In this document: positions 1-11,389 of the stretch, one piece after another | Numbering within the stretch: the stretch's first letter is position 1 | How the letters are laid out: each line of letters starts with the position of its first letter | Notes under the pieces: generated by a model | What the model was told of the DNA's origin: nothing | Database searches by the model: none | The model's input: the letters and a program-made list of their open reading frames with translations, nothing else | From: Welwitschia mirabilis | Lineage: Eukaryota; Gnetophyta; Gnetopsida; Welwitschiales | Direction: 5' to 3' | DNA: 64,000 bases | Assembly: GCA_051453625.1 (NCBI GenBank) | Contig: JBOZIK010000001.1 | Location: 48,093,294-48,157,293 of the forward strand | Made by a program: the position numbers and the translations under genes

Positions 1-2540
1 TCTCTCTTCTCCCTTCTTTTTCCTTCCTCGTGTCCTGGATGTGGAACCTAGAATTCCATGCCTTGGGCATGGAACTCTCCTAGAAGTCAACTACCACCCT
101 TGTCGTGGTCCCCCAAAAAACCTAGTTTCTCTAGTTAGCGGTCCCCCTCCTTCCACAACATTCTATTAGTCAGGGGTCTTCTACTAAATCCGAAAAAATG
201 TCCAAAATGGCATAATAAGCTAGTCTATTTGCCTCTCGACTAGAAAGATGAATGTGAATGGTTTCCACATCATGCAAGCTTATGACTTGACAGATGTATC
301 TAGGAATAATGCATATGTCATGGCCACCACTGAAGCTTTAACACTTCTTATAACCTCTCTTCTGGCACCTCCTCATGTCTAAAGCCACATGAACTCGTAG
401 AATTCTTTGATCTCATGAGTATAGTATGATCGATGAGCATCTAGCAACCATTTGATGTGAAGCTCTGAAATAGCATGATCGAGCTTTGGCTTCAACCTCT
501 ATATGAAGTTGCTGAAGTTCCTCTCTAGCCTGACAGCAACATGTGCTATTGCCTCTCCCCTCACCCTCTCTAAGGCCTCTGTCTTATGCTTCTCTATTGG
601 AGGACCTACAGGTGCGAGATTCCCCTTGAGGGGACACAACCACAAGAAATTGTCTAGCTATTTGGGATCGTGTATGGGGCCAACATGGGATATATGTGAA
701 ATAAAACATCCAAAAACATCTAAGTCACCAAAAAATATACATTTAAAGTTCAAAAATGTGCTATAAAAGTTATTTTTTTTTTTGCTAGAAATACATCCTA
801 GAGGAAAGATACACTCCCTCCCCCACCAAATGCACCAATTCATCCTGCATTGACATAAAAATAGGCAAGCAAAGAAGGAATTATGCATTCTTATAGAAAA
901 AAGGCAAAAACACATGAAAAATAGAGCACATTTAGTTATCTAGCCAAAACGAAGGTCCTAAATCAAAATTCTAAGATGGTAGAAAGGTCCACTATGTGAA
1001 GATAATTGATAGGAAGATTGTGGCATTTCGTCATGAAATAGCGAAGAATGGTTAAATTGAGCGAGAAACCTAATTTCAAAGGAAGCTAAGCTAAAAACAC
1101 TGATACCTTGCGAAATACCAAGTGAGATCGCAAACCATTTGTTTCAAAAAGAAGAGAACACAAATAAAACACTGGAGTGTGAAAATTATGTCTCGAAACA
1201 AGCTAAAATGCAACAAATGAGGAAAATTGAGACGGAAAAATGAAAATATACCTCATTTAAAAAAAATGGCTGAAACATCAATCTGATTCAGTGAAATTGG
1301 TTCAAAACTGGTGTCAGGCAGGAAGCAAAGTGCTAGAGCTTAGGTAGAGAGAGTTGAAAAGAAAATGATGAAAAATGATAGAAGAAGAGGTTAAATTGCA
1401 ATGTCTGCTATAGACATCCACAATCTTCGCCTGGATGAATATGCTGAGATGACTACCTTAAAGCTTAAAATTATTGATTTTTCAAACATTTAAATTTTTT
1501 GATTGTTATAAGGTTGTCTTCTTGCTTTGTCTGGACGAGTAAGGAGGATGGCAAATTAAAAATTTAAAATTAAGAAAAATCAAATGATAAGTCATGAAGG
1601 CTCAACAAGTCAGATAACAGGTAAAAAATCTCCCTAAACATATCCTAGAAGCTCTAAGAACAAACGAGGGTAGCACAGATGACTCATGAAATAGATTCGA
1701 AAGAATTAACTCATGAGCCAAGAGCTAAGTGATCAAGGCGATCAATGAAATGGAGGGTACAATCTTCGGATAATAGATGATATGGAGTAGAGACATCATG
1801 AGAGAATTGTGTAGAGAAGTACCACCCATGTTTCAACATATCAGATCAACCATTACAAAGGCACACTTGAAACGACATAAGCATATTCAAAGGGATCCAA
1901 ATAATTCATCAAGGAAAAGTGGTCTATGAATTACAAATTGCAACAGAAGATTAGCTAGCATAATGCATCTATGATTAGCCAGAACTCTAAGGCATAAAAG
2001 GGGCTCATATAAAATGTCTAATTTTAGCTGAGGAATAAAATGGGTAGAGGTGAAATTAATAGCCAGTGGGGAAAACTAGGCTATGGCTAGTCATTGGTCA
2101 AAGGAGAAATAAATCGAGTGTTGAAAGACGACAAGTTAACTAAGAAAGGGTGTCATTCTTGTGAAAAATGAGAGAAAGTGCGTGAATGACTTTGAGATAA
2201 CCAAAATAAACACTAGGAAAATGCTAAATGCAAATTGACAAAAAAAGGGAGCTTCAAGAAGATTGATTACTTCTCCCTAAGTGCTAGCTTGGCAAGATCC
2301 ATTGGTATATGTCAGTAGACTACTTGATGTTAGAGATGCATGGTTCAATGGTAAACAACATAAAGCATCATGTGATAAGAGTAGTGATTATGACAACATT
2401 TAATGATTACTCTATAAAGCATCAATGTAATGTCAAGACCACAAATCATCCCAATCATTAGCTATAATAGTAATGATGTCCTACCAGTGTACCATTCAAT
2501 CATCAATGTGTTTACATTCTCATGAAGTCATTGCTTCGAA
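1..2540. other. No recognisable gene; AT-rich intergenic or decayed repeat
   Basis: I found no conserved domain, splice structure or LTR pair in this stretch. Short open frames occur at 503-766 (+) and 658-915 (-) but carry no family signature. Since a minus-strand gypsy element begins just to the right, part of this could be its 3' LTR or an older element, but I could not match it to the LTR-like sequence at 8.7-10.9 kb. Confidence 0.5.
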
Positions 2541-2556
2541 GTTATAGGAAATCAAG

Positions 2557-2770
2557 TTAACAGGGTGTTGAAAAACACTGTTCATCATGATGAGGGGAGT
2601 GTAACCACAATCTAATGAGCAAGGATGCATAGGCTAAAGCCAAATCATGGCCAACTAACCTTCTAGTGGAGTTCCCACACCTACCATATTGCACTGCCAA
2701 AGGCCCCTTTTGAGAAAATTTGGCCTGGTGCACTTGTTGAAGGACATCATGGAAATGTAGATGCATTTAT
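2557..2770 (-). repeat. Post-pol block shared by two gypsy elements
   Basis: This block aligns by eye with about 60910-61070 in the same orientation. Shared landmarks include the plus-strand words ctaccatatt and gtggagtt, a run around the disrupted cccctttt/cccctctt, and a preceding gaggggagtgtaacc/gaggagagtacaacc. It lies downstream (minus sense) of the integrase in both elements, so it is probably the 3' untranslated region or the start of the 3' LTR. Confidence 0.6.
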
Positions 2771-3229
2771 TTTCCTCTCAAGTTTAAAAATTTATTTTAT
2801 CAATTGACTTAGATTCCCATTTTTGAAACATTGCTTGATCATTAGAATGATGAATTAACAAAGCATGCAATTGAAGACAAGCATCAGATTTGACATAATT
2901 GATACTTAAACAAAATAACATAGGCATTGGAGGTCATAGACATGGGGATACATTTAAGCTGGCTGAAATCCAATCTTATTCTTGTAAACGCCCCAAAGTA
3001 AAAATTAATTTCATGAAAAGTCTAAAGAAATCTAGCAAAAAACTAAGCAACTAAAGAAATCTAGCAAAAAACCAAGCAAATAGATGATCAAGTACCAAGA
3101 TAACTCTACCAAGGGATCTGATTAAGAAATCGTCTAGACGATGGATGGTGAAGGGAAGACTTTCCTCTTGGCTAAGAGGATTATCTAAGTCAATTGTGTC
3201 TATCATGTCCATGATGTAATGGCAATCAT

Positions 3230-3420
3230 CAAGAATTTGATACAATTTCAATTGTTGTCCATGAAACTTTATTTTTCTCTAGATTTTAGGTCAGAAATCT
3301 CAACAGAGCCATTAGGATGTGCTTTCTCTATAAGATAAGGATCTAACCATTTGGATGTTAACTTGTCGTGAAGTAACTGCACTTGTGTATAAAAGAGTAA
3401 TACCAATGGACTAGGTCAAA
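3230..3420 (-). pseudogene. Gypsy integrase C-terminal tail
   Basis: Minus-strand translation contains Leu-Thr-Ser-Lys-Trp-Leu-Asp-Pro-Tyr, then Gly-Ser-Val-Glu-Ile, then after a stop a Met-Asp-Asn-Asn/Leu-Lys stretch. This matches the Gly-Pro-Phe ... Gly-Ala-Val-Glu-Ile ... Val-Asn-Gly-Gln-Arg-Leu-Lys tail of Athila-type integrases. It is interrupted by at least two stop codons. Confidence 0.7.
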
Positions 3421-3499
3421 GGACTTGTGTAGAAGCTTTTTGTCATGGGTAATTTTCGCTTTGGCTTTGTGGATGAGTTATTTGTGGATAGCGAGGGTA

Positions 3500-4280
3500 C
3501 ATTTCTCATGAAGGTGTTGCAATGATGCTAGTCAGTAGTGAAGATTCTCATCAAGATCAATAACATTAAGTTGACGGACAATTTTGTAAGAGTTATAACA
3601 CACATCAATTGGAAGAACACAAGTTTTAGCATACATAAATTCATAAGATAAAAAACCAAGTGAGTTATGCCAAAGTTGTAAGATAAGCCCAAAGAATATC
3701 ATTGAGCTTTAAGGACCACAAATTTTCGTTTTTAGACACAAGTTTCTAGAGCATCTTTTGAATTTCTTGATTGGAATTTTCAGCCTGATCGTTAGTCTGA
3801 GGATAATATGCATTGGCAAATTTATGTTCAACCCCTACCGAAAGAAGAAGTTTCCTAAGGATTTTGTTTATGAACTGGGTTCCTTGGTCACTTATCAAGA
3901 TCTTTGGAAAGCCAAACCTATGAAAGATTTTAGAATGGAGAAACAAACACATAGTTTTGGCATTATCAGTAATGGTAAGGATAGCCTCAACCCATTTAAT
4001 GGCATAATCTACAACCATACGAACATAACTTTCATTACACGAAGATGGTTTTATCCCAATAATCAAAAGGTTCACATTCCAAAATGGTTAGGAGGGGCAT
4101 GTCTTGAGATTTAGATAAGCTTCCAAAATGTTGACAAGCATCACATCTTTTAGCATAGTCAAAGGAATCTTAAAAAAGAGTATGCTAATACAAACTAGCA
4201 TCTAAGATTTTCATGGCTGTCTTCTGGCCACTAAAGTGACCTGCACAACTCCGCCATGACAAAGGGTAAGGATATCACAT
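3500..4280 (-). pseudogene. Gypsy integrase core, broken
   Basis: The minus-strand frame 4075-3746 (109 aa) shows the integrase catalytic core: a Val-Asp-Tyr ... Trp-Val-Glu-Ala strand, Ile-Ser-Asp-Gln-Gly-Thr-Gln-Phe (second catalytic Asp) and Ala-Tyr-Tyr-Pro-Gln-Thr-Asn-Asp-Gln-Ala-Glu (catalytic Glu). The last motif normally reads His-Pro-Gln, so His is replaced by Tyr. Integrase would insert the cDNA copy into the nuclear genome. Stops on both sides show it is inactive. Confidence 0.88.
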
Positions 4281-4289
4281 TTTTCCCAT

Positions 4290-5000
4290 TTAGGCATACA
4301 CTTAACCATGATTTGATCTTTCCAATGACGATACAAGTGTGGCTTATTCCATTCATAGTCTCGTATTCTATCGAGAAAAGTTTTGCATTGATTTCTAGTC
4401 CAATGTTGAGGGATTTTTATGGTAACAAGATAGATTACAATGTCATCATACCACGGGGTAGGATGTTGAAAAGAGATAGAATAAAGTTGCTTGATAGTGA
4501 AGAGTTGTTAATCAGGGAAGATATCTTCAATGGGAAGATCTGGTGAGAAATGAAGAAGCCTTTGTTCTTAAGGGACTCTAGACAAATGATCTGCGAGGCA
4601 ATTATGTTTTCTTGCTTTGTCTATAATGGGAAGGTTAAATTCTTGCATCAACAACACACAACTAATAAGCCTAGCCCTAGAACCCTTCTTAGTCATAAGA
4701 TAATGAATGACCACATGATCAATAGTGTAAAACCCCAAGAAGGCAGTGACGAAGTTTGTCTAAGTAGAAAATGATGGCTAGCATTTGTTTCTATGTGGCC
4801 GTGTAGTTAAGTTGAGCACTGTAAAGGGCTTTATTAACGTAGCTTTATATCCCTTCTCATGCTTTTGTCCTAACACACCCCTAATGGCTATTTTGCTTGC
4901 ATTGCACATTAGTTCAAAATCCTTGAGGCCCCTAGAATAGGTTTTACAATGATGTTATCCTTAAGCTCATTAAAGGCCTTTTGACAGTTATTCCAATTGA
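4290..5000 (-). pseudogene. Gypsy RNase H and integrase zinc region, heavily broken
   Basis: This segment lies between the RT thumb and the integrase core. Minus-strand translation in shifting frames resembles an RT-adjacent RNase H domain followed by the HHCC region, but stops are frequent and no frame exceeds about 80 codons. The plus-strand frames 4256-4546 and 4550-4774 are shadows. The assignment rests mainly on position between firmly identified RT and integrase. Confidence 0.55.
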
Positions 5001-5800
5001 ATTTTACATCTCACATGAGTAAGGAATGGAGAGGTTTACATGTTTTGGCATAACCTTTAATGAATCTATGATAGAGTCTAATGTGCCCAAGGAAAGTTCT
5101 AATTTGTTTGACATTTGTTGGTGGAGGGAGGTTATGAATGATGTCAATGTTGGCTGGGTTCATTCTAATGCCTTTACTTGAAATGTGGTGGTCCAACACA
5201 ATACCATCTTGTACAAAAAATTGACTCTTTCCCTAACTCAAGTGTAAACCACAGTTGAAACAATGCTCTAGGAACCTTTCTATCCTTCCATGATTTAATC
5301 AAAAGAATGTTCAAAGATAAAAAAATCATCCATAAGGAGTTTAATGGATTCCTTAATCATGTTTGAAAAGATGCCCATGATGGCTCTCTGAAAAGTTCTA
5401 ATTGCATTGCATAAAGCAAAGGGCATTCTCCTAAATGCAAAGGTACCAAAGGATGAAGTAAAAGATATTTTGGTTTGATCTTCACTAGCTACACAAACCT
5501 AGTTGTAGCTACAATATTCATGAAGAAAATCATAGTATGAATGTTCTTGTATACAATCAAGCACTTGGTCTAAAAAGGGCCATGGACAATGACCTTTCTT
5601 AGTTACATCGTTGAGTTTCTTAAAGTCTATCCACAAATGCCACTTTCCACCTTTCCTTGGCACTATCATCAAGGGGCTAACCCACTCACTATCTGAAATA
5701 GCATAAATAATCCTAGCACCCATAAGCTTAATGATTTCATCTTTGAGAACTTGCTTAAGGGTAGGATTTAGACTTCTTTGGGTTGCCTAATTGGTTTAGC
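5000..5800 (-). pseudogene. Gypsy reverse transcriptase, broken
   Basis: Minus-strand frames show the RT fingers (Trp-Val-Ser-Pro ... Val-Pro-Arg-Lys-Gly-Gly, then Trp-Ile-Asp-Phe-Lys-Lys-Leu-Asn), the palm box Leu-Met-Asp-Asp near 5326-5334 (usually Phe-Met-Asp-Asp or Tyr-Met-Asp-Asp), and the thumb (Gly-Ile-Arg-Met-Asn-Pro ... Arg-Thr-Phe-Leu-Gly-His) at 5199-5011. The domain converts element RNA to cDNA in the family. Stops and frameshifts near 5500 and 5250 disrupt it. Confidence 0.88.
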
Positions 5801-6056
5801 ATTTTCCTCCAAATAGAAGAGAGGGAGTAATTACAAGAAGGTCTTTGTGGGTTCAAGCAAAAGTGTGCATTTTTTATGTAAGCAGTTGACTCAAAGGCTT
5901 TTTTTCTTATTGAGAAGTGAGGTATCACTAATCGCCAATGGTTTCTTAGGGTTGTCATTAAAAATATGTACTTCAAACCATTGGGCAATTCTTCAAGTTG
6001 TATGTCATAATCATTACTCATAGAATTTGAAGATCCATCTTGATGAAGTAAAGTTT

Positions 6057-6791
6057 CTATAGATCGCACATAGTAAATGTCATCATTGGGGAGGTTTCAA
6101 AGGTATAATTCAGTTCATGTTGGTTGTTGACCAAAATGTCACTGTTGTGGTTGCAAGTGTTTGAAGAGTTGAAGCTACCTAGAATGTTGGCATATTCATC
6201 ATGATCATCAAATAGAGATTTATAATGCAAGGTTAAAAGCCTTTCTTCTTTAGGATGATTTTGGAGGAGCATTGTTGATCTAATGTGGTCATATGGCACT
6301 AAGTCAACCCTCATGTCCTCCTTTGCTGTATTAAAGACTGTAATCATAAATTTCTTGTTTCCTATGTGATACTCCATTGTTCTTGTTCTAATGTCTATGA
6401 CACAATCGGCTATAACACAAAAGGCTCTACCTAAGAGTAAAGGGTATCCTCCATTATGTTTTACCTCAATAACAACCTCAATAACAACCACATGTATTGG
6501 GTAAAGAGCTTCCTTAATTTGAATGACTAAATCTTTAATAACTCCTACACATCTTTTTACTATTGCATCTACTAACTCTAAAACAATCTTTGTTGGTTCC
6601 ACCCTATTTTCCAACCCAAATGTTTTACATATAGGAAGTGGCATAGTGTTGACACTTGCTCCAATGTCGATTAAAGCATTTTTGATCTTTTTTTCCCTTT
6701 CCAACAAAACACTTATATTTGTAGCCCTTTCGTCCTTAAACTTTGGACACTTTTGCATCACTAACTTGGAAATGGATTGTGCTAGAAACAC
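6057..6791 (-). pseudogene. Gypsy aspartic protease region
   Basis: This 244-codon minus-strand frame carries a retropepsin-like fold. Asp-Ile-Gly-Ala-Ser lies at residues 42-46, followed by Asn-Thr-Met-Pro-Leu, and later Leu-Leu-Leu-Gly-Arg-Ala-Phe, the second conserved loop. The protease cleaves the Gag-Pol polyprotein in this family. It is the longest intact piece of the element. It sits between the Gag linker (6947-7168) and the RT frame, which begins after frame breaks near 6057-5755. Athila proteases commonly have Leu at the second active-site position, so Ile here is a mild variant. Confidence 0.85.
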
Positions 6792-6946
6792 TCTACTAGG
6801 TATGATTCATTTTTCTTTTCTTTTTATTAAGTCTTTCCACACCTTAGCATACTTAGAATTATCTTGCAAGAGTTTCCACAACAGTAAGTTGATGCTTACA
6901 TCTTGCATAATGGCCTTGACATAATCATCCTAAGTAGGGTTTATTT

Positions 6947-7168
6947 TTAATCTCTCATGCCAGGGGGTTGCTGGTTTCTTACCTTTTTGCTCATGGTTGA
7001 TGTTGTTGTTTGATTTGTGTTTGAAGTTGAAGGAAAACTAGGGTGGTCAAGGATTTCAATGTCATCATCATTGTTTGCATCCTTGTCATTAGTGTATGAT
7101 GGTGGGGTGTCTTCATTTGGAGTTATATTAGTCCCACTTCTCATCACTACTTTCTGATCTTTCTTCAC
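6947..7168 (-). pseudogene. Gag-protease linker of the gypsy element
   Basis: The 73-codon minus frame begins with Val-Met-Arg-Ser-Gly-Thr, matching the Leu-Arg-Ser-Gly motif that precedes the protease in Athila-type polyproteins. The rest is acidic and Ser/Thr/Asn-rich, as expected for a disordered linker. Confidence 0.65.
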
Positions 7169-7377
7169 ATCATTTCGGTTTGGAATTGTTTGAGTTGCAA
7201 GAGAACCTTGTGTGGTCTTTGAGTTTCTAACATTGTTTGTTGAAGAATGCCTATAAGATTTTCAATGTTCTTATTTTGACTTTCAATGTTTTTATTGGTT
7301 GTCTCTTGCATCTTCTTCAATTCTTTTATAGAGTAACAAAGTGAATCATTTCTATTGCTTTGGTAGTTGGAAGAACT

Positions 7378-8617
7378 TCATTGGAAATTTTGATTTCTAA
7401 ACCTATTTTCAAAAGAGATCTTAAAAGTAGGTGGTGGCCCATTATTTCTTAGTTGGAATTGTTGATTGTATCTATAAATGTTAGGCATTTGGTTGAATGC
7501 ACATGCCTCTTCAAAAATCATCTCTTTACAAGTTGGCAATATAGGACATTCCTTAGTTGAGTGGGAATCATCTTCACAAATGTGACAAGGGGAATAAGGG
7601 GGAATAGGAAGTTGAAAGTTGTTCATTACCAATCTTGGCATCTGTTATGGCTCTTGTGTATTTATTTAAGGTGCTAGTTAAGTTTTTAATGAGATCGTAA
7701 GGGCTGATTGGTTCCTTCTGATGGACTTTTTTGAGGTCTTTAAGCATTTGGCCTACTGATTTGTTCTCCTTGGGGGTACGTTTTTGCCAAGTTCGTCTTA
7801 TCTTTATCAATTCCTCTAAACATTTCCATGCTTCATCCAATGTCAAGTTGAGAAGGTTACCTCCACAAGGGAAATCTACAAGTTGTTTTATTTGTCTATC
7901 GAGTTCATTATAGAAATAATTTTCTTCCCTTGGAAATTCATCTATGCGATTCAATGATATGGCTACAAGGAATCTCTCATAGGTTGTTACATAATCTTCA
8001 TGTGGTTCCTAGTAAAAATTAGTGATTTCTCTTCTTCTTTATCCATAGAACTTTCAGTCATGAAGCATGCGAGGAAGGCATTTTGAACTTGGTCCCAAGA
8101 TTTGAGGCTTCTATGGGATATGATTTTCTAGCAAATTTTGGCTTTGCTTCTTAAGGTAAAGGGCAAAATGATCATGTAAGTCTTGATGTAAGCACCCCCC
8201 TTAATTTCTTGATGTAAGGACTAGTTGTTCTATTTCTGCTAAGTGTTGAAAGGGGTCCTCACCATCTTCTCCTGACAATTTTGGGTAAGCATTAAGATTC
8301 TTCAACTCTACATCATCACTTGAGGGTAGATCCAAAGCACTTTGAATTTCTTATTTCCTATTAGGCGATGATTTCTTTGAGGGATTTGGTAGTGCTAGTT
8401 GAAGAAGATGAAGCCATTTTTACAAAGGATGAGGGATTGTTGGAAGAGGATGGAAGGTTTTTCGAAGGGATGAAGGATTATTGGAAGTAGTGTTTACTTG
8501 TGGTTCAAAATGAGGAGTATGTGAGCAGGAAACATTAAAAGCAAAAAAACGGGCTTGCTTTATTCTTGAAATAAATTTTTCTTTGTCACCTCTAGTTTTT
8601 GAATTGAAATCAACCAA
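7378..8617 (-). pseudogene. Gypsy Gag with CCHC zinc knuckle, frameshifted
   Basis: Frames at 8617-8420, 7954-7574 and 7641-7378 (minus) are pieces of one Gag. The first is a basic N-terminal segment. The middle has the Retrotrans_gag helices with a Glu-Asp-Tyr ... Glu-Arg-Phe stretch, then Asp-Phe-Pro-Cys-Gly-Gly-Asn-Leu-Leu-Asn and Asp-Glu-Ala. The last has a Cys-X2-Cys-X4-His-X4-Cys knuckle at 7546-7587 with intact ligands. Gag packages element RNA. The pieces are in different frames with stops between about 8420 and 7960, so no full-length product is possible. The start near 8617 is inferred, not proven. Confidence 0.8.
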
Positions 8618-8639
8618 ACCTTCATTGATAGTTTCTTTA

Positions 8640-8923
8640 AGAAAATACTTTTTTCTATAGTGTTTTTGTTAACACCCTGACTTTAATTACCTTAATTAAG
8701 CATTATTTTTCTTTGCATCATTAACTAACGTATACGATGGAACCTAGGAATAAATCTTACTTAGACCCTATTAAAACATTATAAAATTTAAAATAATTAA
8801 ATAACATAATTACTACTTAATTATAGACCCCTTTGGTTTTCATATAATAACAATGTCAGAATTATGTCTTACATTTATTCCTAATTTTTATTTTTGCCAT
8901 ACAAAGATATCTTATGTAATGTT
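8640..8923. other. Leader or LTR edge next to the gypsy gag
   Basis: This AT-rich segment lies directly upstream (minus sense) of gag. A tgttaacaccc word at about 8667 resembles the TGTTA/TGTAACACCC ends of many plant LTRs, but no partner copy was found and no tRNA-complementary primer site is evident. Confidence 0.3.
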
Positions 8924-9335
8924 NNNNNNNNNNNNNNNNNNNNNNNNNNNNNNNNNNNNNNNNNNNNNNNNNNNNNNNNNNNNNNNNNNNNNNNNNNNNN
9001 NNNNNNNNNNNNNNNNNNNNNNNNNNNNNNNNNNNNNNNNNNNNNNNNNNNNNNNNNNNNNNNNNNNNNNNNNNNNNNNNNNNNNNNNNNNNNNNNNNNN
9101 NNNNNNNNNNNNNNNNNNNNNNNNNNNNNNNNNNNNNNNNNNNNNNNNNNNNNNNNNNNNNNNNNNNNNNNNNNNNNNNNNNNNNNNNNNNNNNNNNNNN
9201 NNNNNNNNNNNNNNNNNNNNNNNNNNNNNNNNNNNNNNNNNNNNNNNNNNNNNNNNNNNNNNNNNNNNNNNNNNNNNNNNNNNNNNNNNNNNNNNNNNNN
9301 NNNNNNNNNNNNNNNNNNNNNNNNNNNNNNNNNNN
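8924..9335. other. Assembly gap (412 N)
   Basis: The sequence is unknown here. Open frames drawn across it are meaningless. Confidence 0.99.
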
Positions 9336-10960
9336 ACCTAACAAGTATAGTAATCACTTCCAAAGAGAGTAGATCCAATGGATAGTCTATAAAGGAAAAG
9401 ATTGAAATGCAAGTAAAAGAGAAGAAATTTATGTACAAACCCAAATGTAGATAGTCAAGTGAACACTTGTAGACACAAAGGCAATCAAGTGATCACAAGT
9501 AGATCTAATTTGGGGGTTAGTATACAATGCTACACAAGCACACAATATGAAATCAAATTGCTTACTTGTGTAATGAGAATCAACCTTTAAATGCTTGAAT
9601 ACATCCTCGACAATAGTACTAAAAATGTTCATTTCTTGTGATGTGTATCAACAATCTTTATCTTCAATATAAATCCAGCCTATTCATATGACACACACTA
9701 GTAGAGGTCACAACCTAAATGTCGTAAATTGGTGAGGTAATCAATCAACATTCATAGCTTAAACCATTTCAAAAGAAGAAAGCATATAATATTTTTGGTA
9801 TCTTATGTTTAGGAATTGAAACTAACAATGCAAATGATGCAATGAGATGCATGACAGGCAATGAAGATGAGATGCAAATGAAATGAGAATGTAACATCCT
9901 AAATGTAACCAATTGCCAATTTTACCAATTTCTTGTCATCCAAGTTGGCCCTTATACTCTTCATCAAAATCAGGTTCAATCTATTAAAGCATTAAATTGA
10001 AATCAACATAAACTATAAGGACTATCAAGAGAGAAATTTAAGGAAAAAAAGCATGCTCTATTAATTCAACAAAATGTACTTAATTACATCCACTTACAAG
10101 CAACAATCCCTCAATGGAGGGTACTTACCCCAACACCAAGGAAAGCTCTTCTTCCGAGCAAATGGCTCTTGTGCCCAAGATGCTCCAAGCATCACAAGTC
10201 ACTTTGATGCAAAAGATATCAAATGGGTTGCTTAAGGAGGGTATTTATAGTTTTGCTATGATGGTTTGGGTCACTAGACGGTTGGAACCGAAGGGGTGTG
10301 ATTTTAATTAAAAATTAGTTACAATTTCATTAATTTTTTGAATGGTTTGTTATCATCGTCTTTAAGCCTTGTTTGGACGAAATGGCAAGATGAAGGACCA
10401 AATGGCCTATAACTGTGTGCCAGATGACCCAACTGAATTTGGCTTGGAGTGAGGCTTCTGTTGATGGTCGTATTGGGAACTTCATTTGGATGATCATGTG
10501 GATGATCCTTCCTAATCATGAATTATATTTTTGCTGAGAGTTGTCATAGGACTTCGTCCGGAAGATTGGGGGACGATCCTCCAAATTAATCTTCTGATCC
10601 TCAAACAACTCCCATCGATCATCAACTGACTTTATCTGATCCCAAAGCATTAGAAATGTCTCTAGAAACATCCCAAATAATCATGTGGGCTTTCGTCAGG
10701 TATCATGACAATGACTGGAGCATCTCCATGTTGTCAATTTTTGTCATCGTCTCGTTAATTCATTGTCATAACTTTGTCAAAAAGGGCACAAAGGGATCAT
10801 GCCTTGAAAGTCATCTAGAAAGGGTAAAAAATGCTGGAAAATTGCACTTTTTTTTAATCATTGCGATGGCTAATCAACTTTTGCTCTTATTTCACCAAAA
10901 ACCTGCCAAACAAGTGTGAAACATATTTGAACAATGATGTTGAATACAACCAATTAGGCC
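9336..10960 (-). repeat. LTR-like sequence with minus-strand promoter
   Basis: No protein domain is visible. On the minus strand a TATA-like box (10242-10249) is followed by a plausible transcribed leader, as in a plant LTR. It could be the 5' LTR of the Athila-like element whose gag starts near 8617, or a separate remnant. The expected matching LTR near 0-2.5 kb was not found by eye. Confidence 0.35.
10242..10249 (-). promoter_or_regulatory. Putative TATA box in LTR-like sequence
   Basis: On the minus strand this reads TATAAATA, in a context (ctataaataccctcc) typical of plant LTR promoters. Confidence 0.4.
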
Positions 10961-11108
10961 CCGTAAGAAATATATCTCACAATATTCTGCATGAAAATAG
11001 AAAGGAAGATGGGCATTTGGGGACAGGGAAAAATGATTAGATTAGAATTGCACTTGTTACTAAAGAGTGTCTTCATAGGTTTTTCAAGCTTCTGCTTCCA
11101 TAATAGGT

Positions 11109-11385
11109 ATGCATCAAATTTCTATTGTAGATTTTGAAGCAATGATGGCTAGTGTAGACAGATTGGAGTAGAAGGTGGCTTCCACAGAAGCCAAATGGGA
11201 AGCAAAAATTTAGGAGCTTAAGAATGAGGTTAGAGTTTATATGGAGAATCCAAGGGAAGGATTTGCAAACTTAACAAAAGAGGCAATTGAATTTGTCCAT
11301 AGGGGAAGTTACATAATCCTTGCTATGGTTGAACATTTGGGCAACTTGAGTTATGGTGTTGATGATGTTTACCAAGGGGTTTAGA
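11109..11385 (+). pseudogene. Interrupted small reading frame, unknown
   Basis: From the ATG at about 11109 one frame runs roughly 90 codons with only two internal TAG stops. The composition is charged and helical (Lys, Glu and Ala rich, with Val-Ala-Ser-Thr-Glu-Ala-Lys), so it could be a coiled coil. No family is recognised. It could be a decayed gene or part of a repeat. It is not obviously an upstream exon of the SNM1-like gene. Confidence 0.3.
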
Positions 11386-11389
11386 CATT

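Larger units (their letters stand above)
2557..8620 (-). mobile_element. Degenerate Athila-like Ty3/gypsy retrotransposon
   Basis: Read on the minus strand, the order is gag with a CCHC knuckle, an Arg-Ser-Gly linker, aspartic protease, reverse transcriptase, RNase H, integrase, and an integrase C-terminal tail with a Gly-Ser-Val-Glu-Ile core. That order and tail are typical of plant Ty3/gypsy elements of the Athila/Tat group. The protease has Asp-Ile-Gly-Ala-Ser, close to the Asp-Leu-Gly-Ala-Ser usual in Athila. Frames are broken by many stops and frameshifts, so the copy is dead. I could not define a pair of LTRs: the left end grades into unassigned sequence and the right side runs into the N gap at 8924. 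The block 2557-2766 is shared with the second gypsy element at 60.9-61.1 kb. Confidence 0.85.

Noticed and set aside
3758-4774. Plus-strand frames opposite the gypsy integrase and RNase H
   Set aside because: They are antisense shadows; the minus-strand frames carry the integrase and RT signatures.
6523-6924. 133-codon plus-strand frame
   Set aside because: Antisense to the gypsy protease, with no domain of its own.
8660-8690. tgttaacaccc as a definite LTR terminus
   Set aside because: No matching second LTR and no adjacent tRNA-complementary site could be found.
8853-9444. Open frames of 160-187 codons crossing 8924-9335
   Set aside because: They consist almost entirely of N and carry no information.
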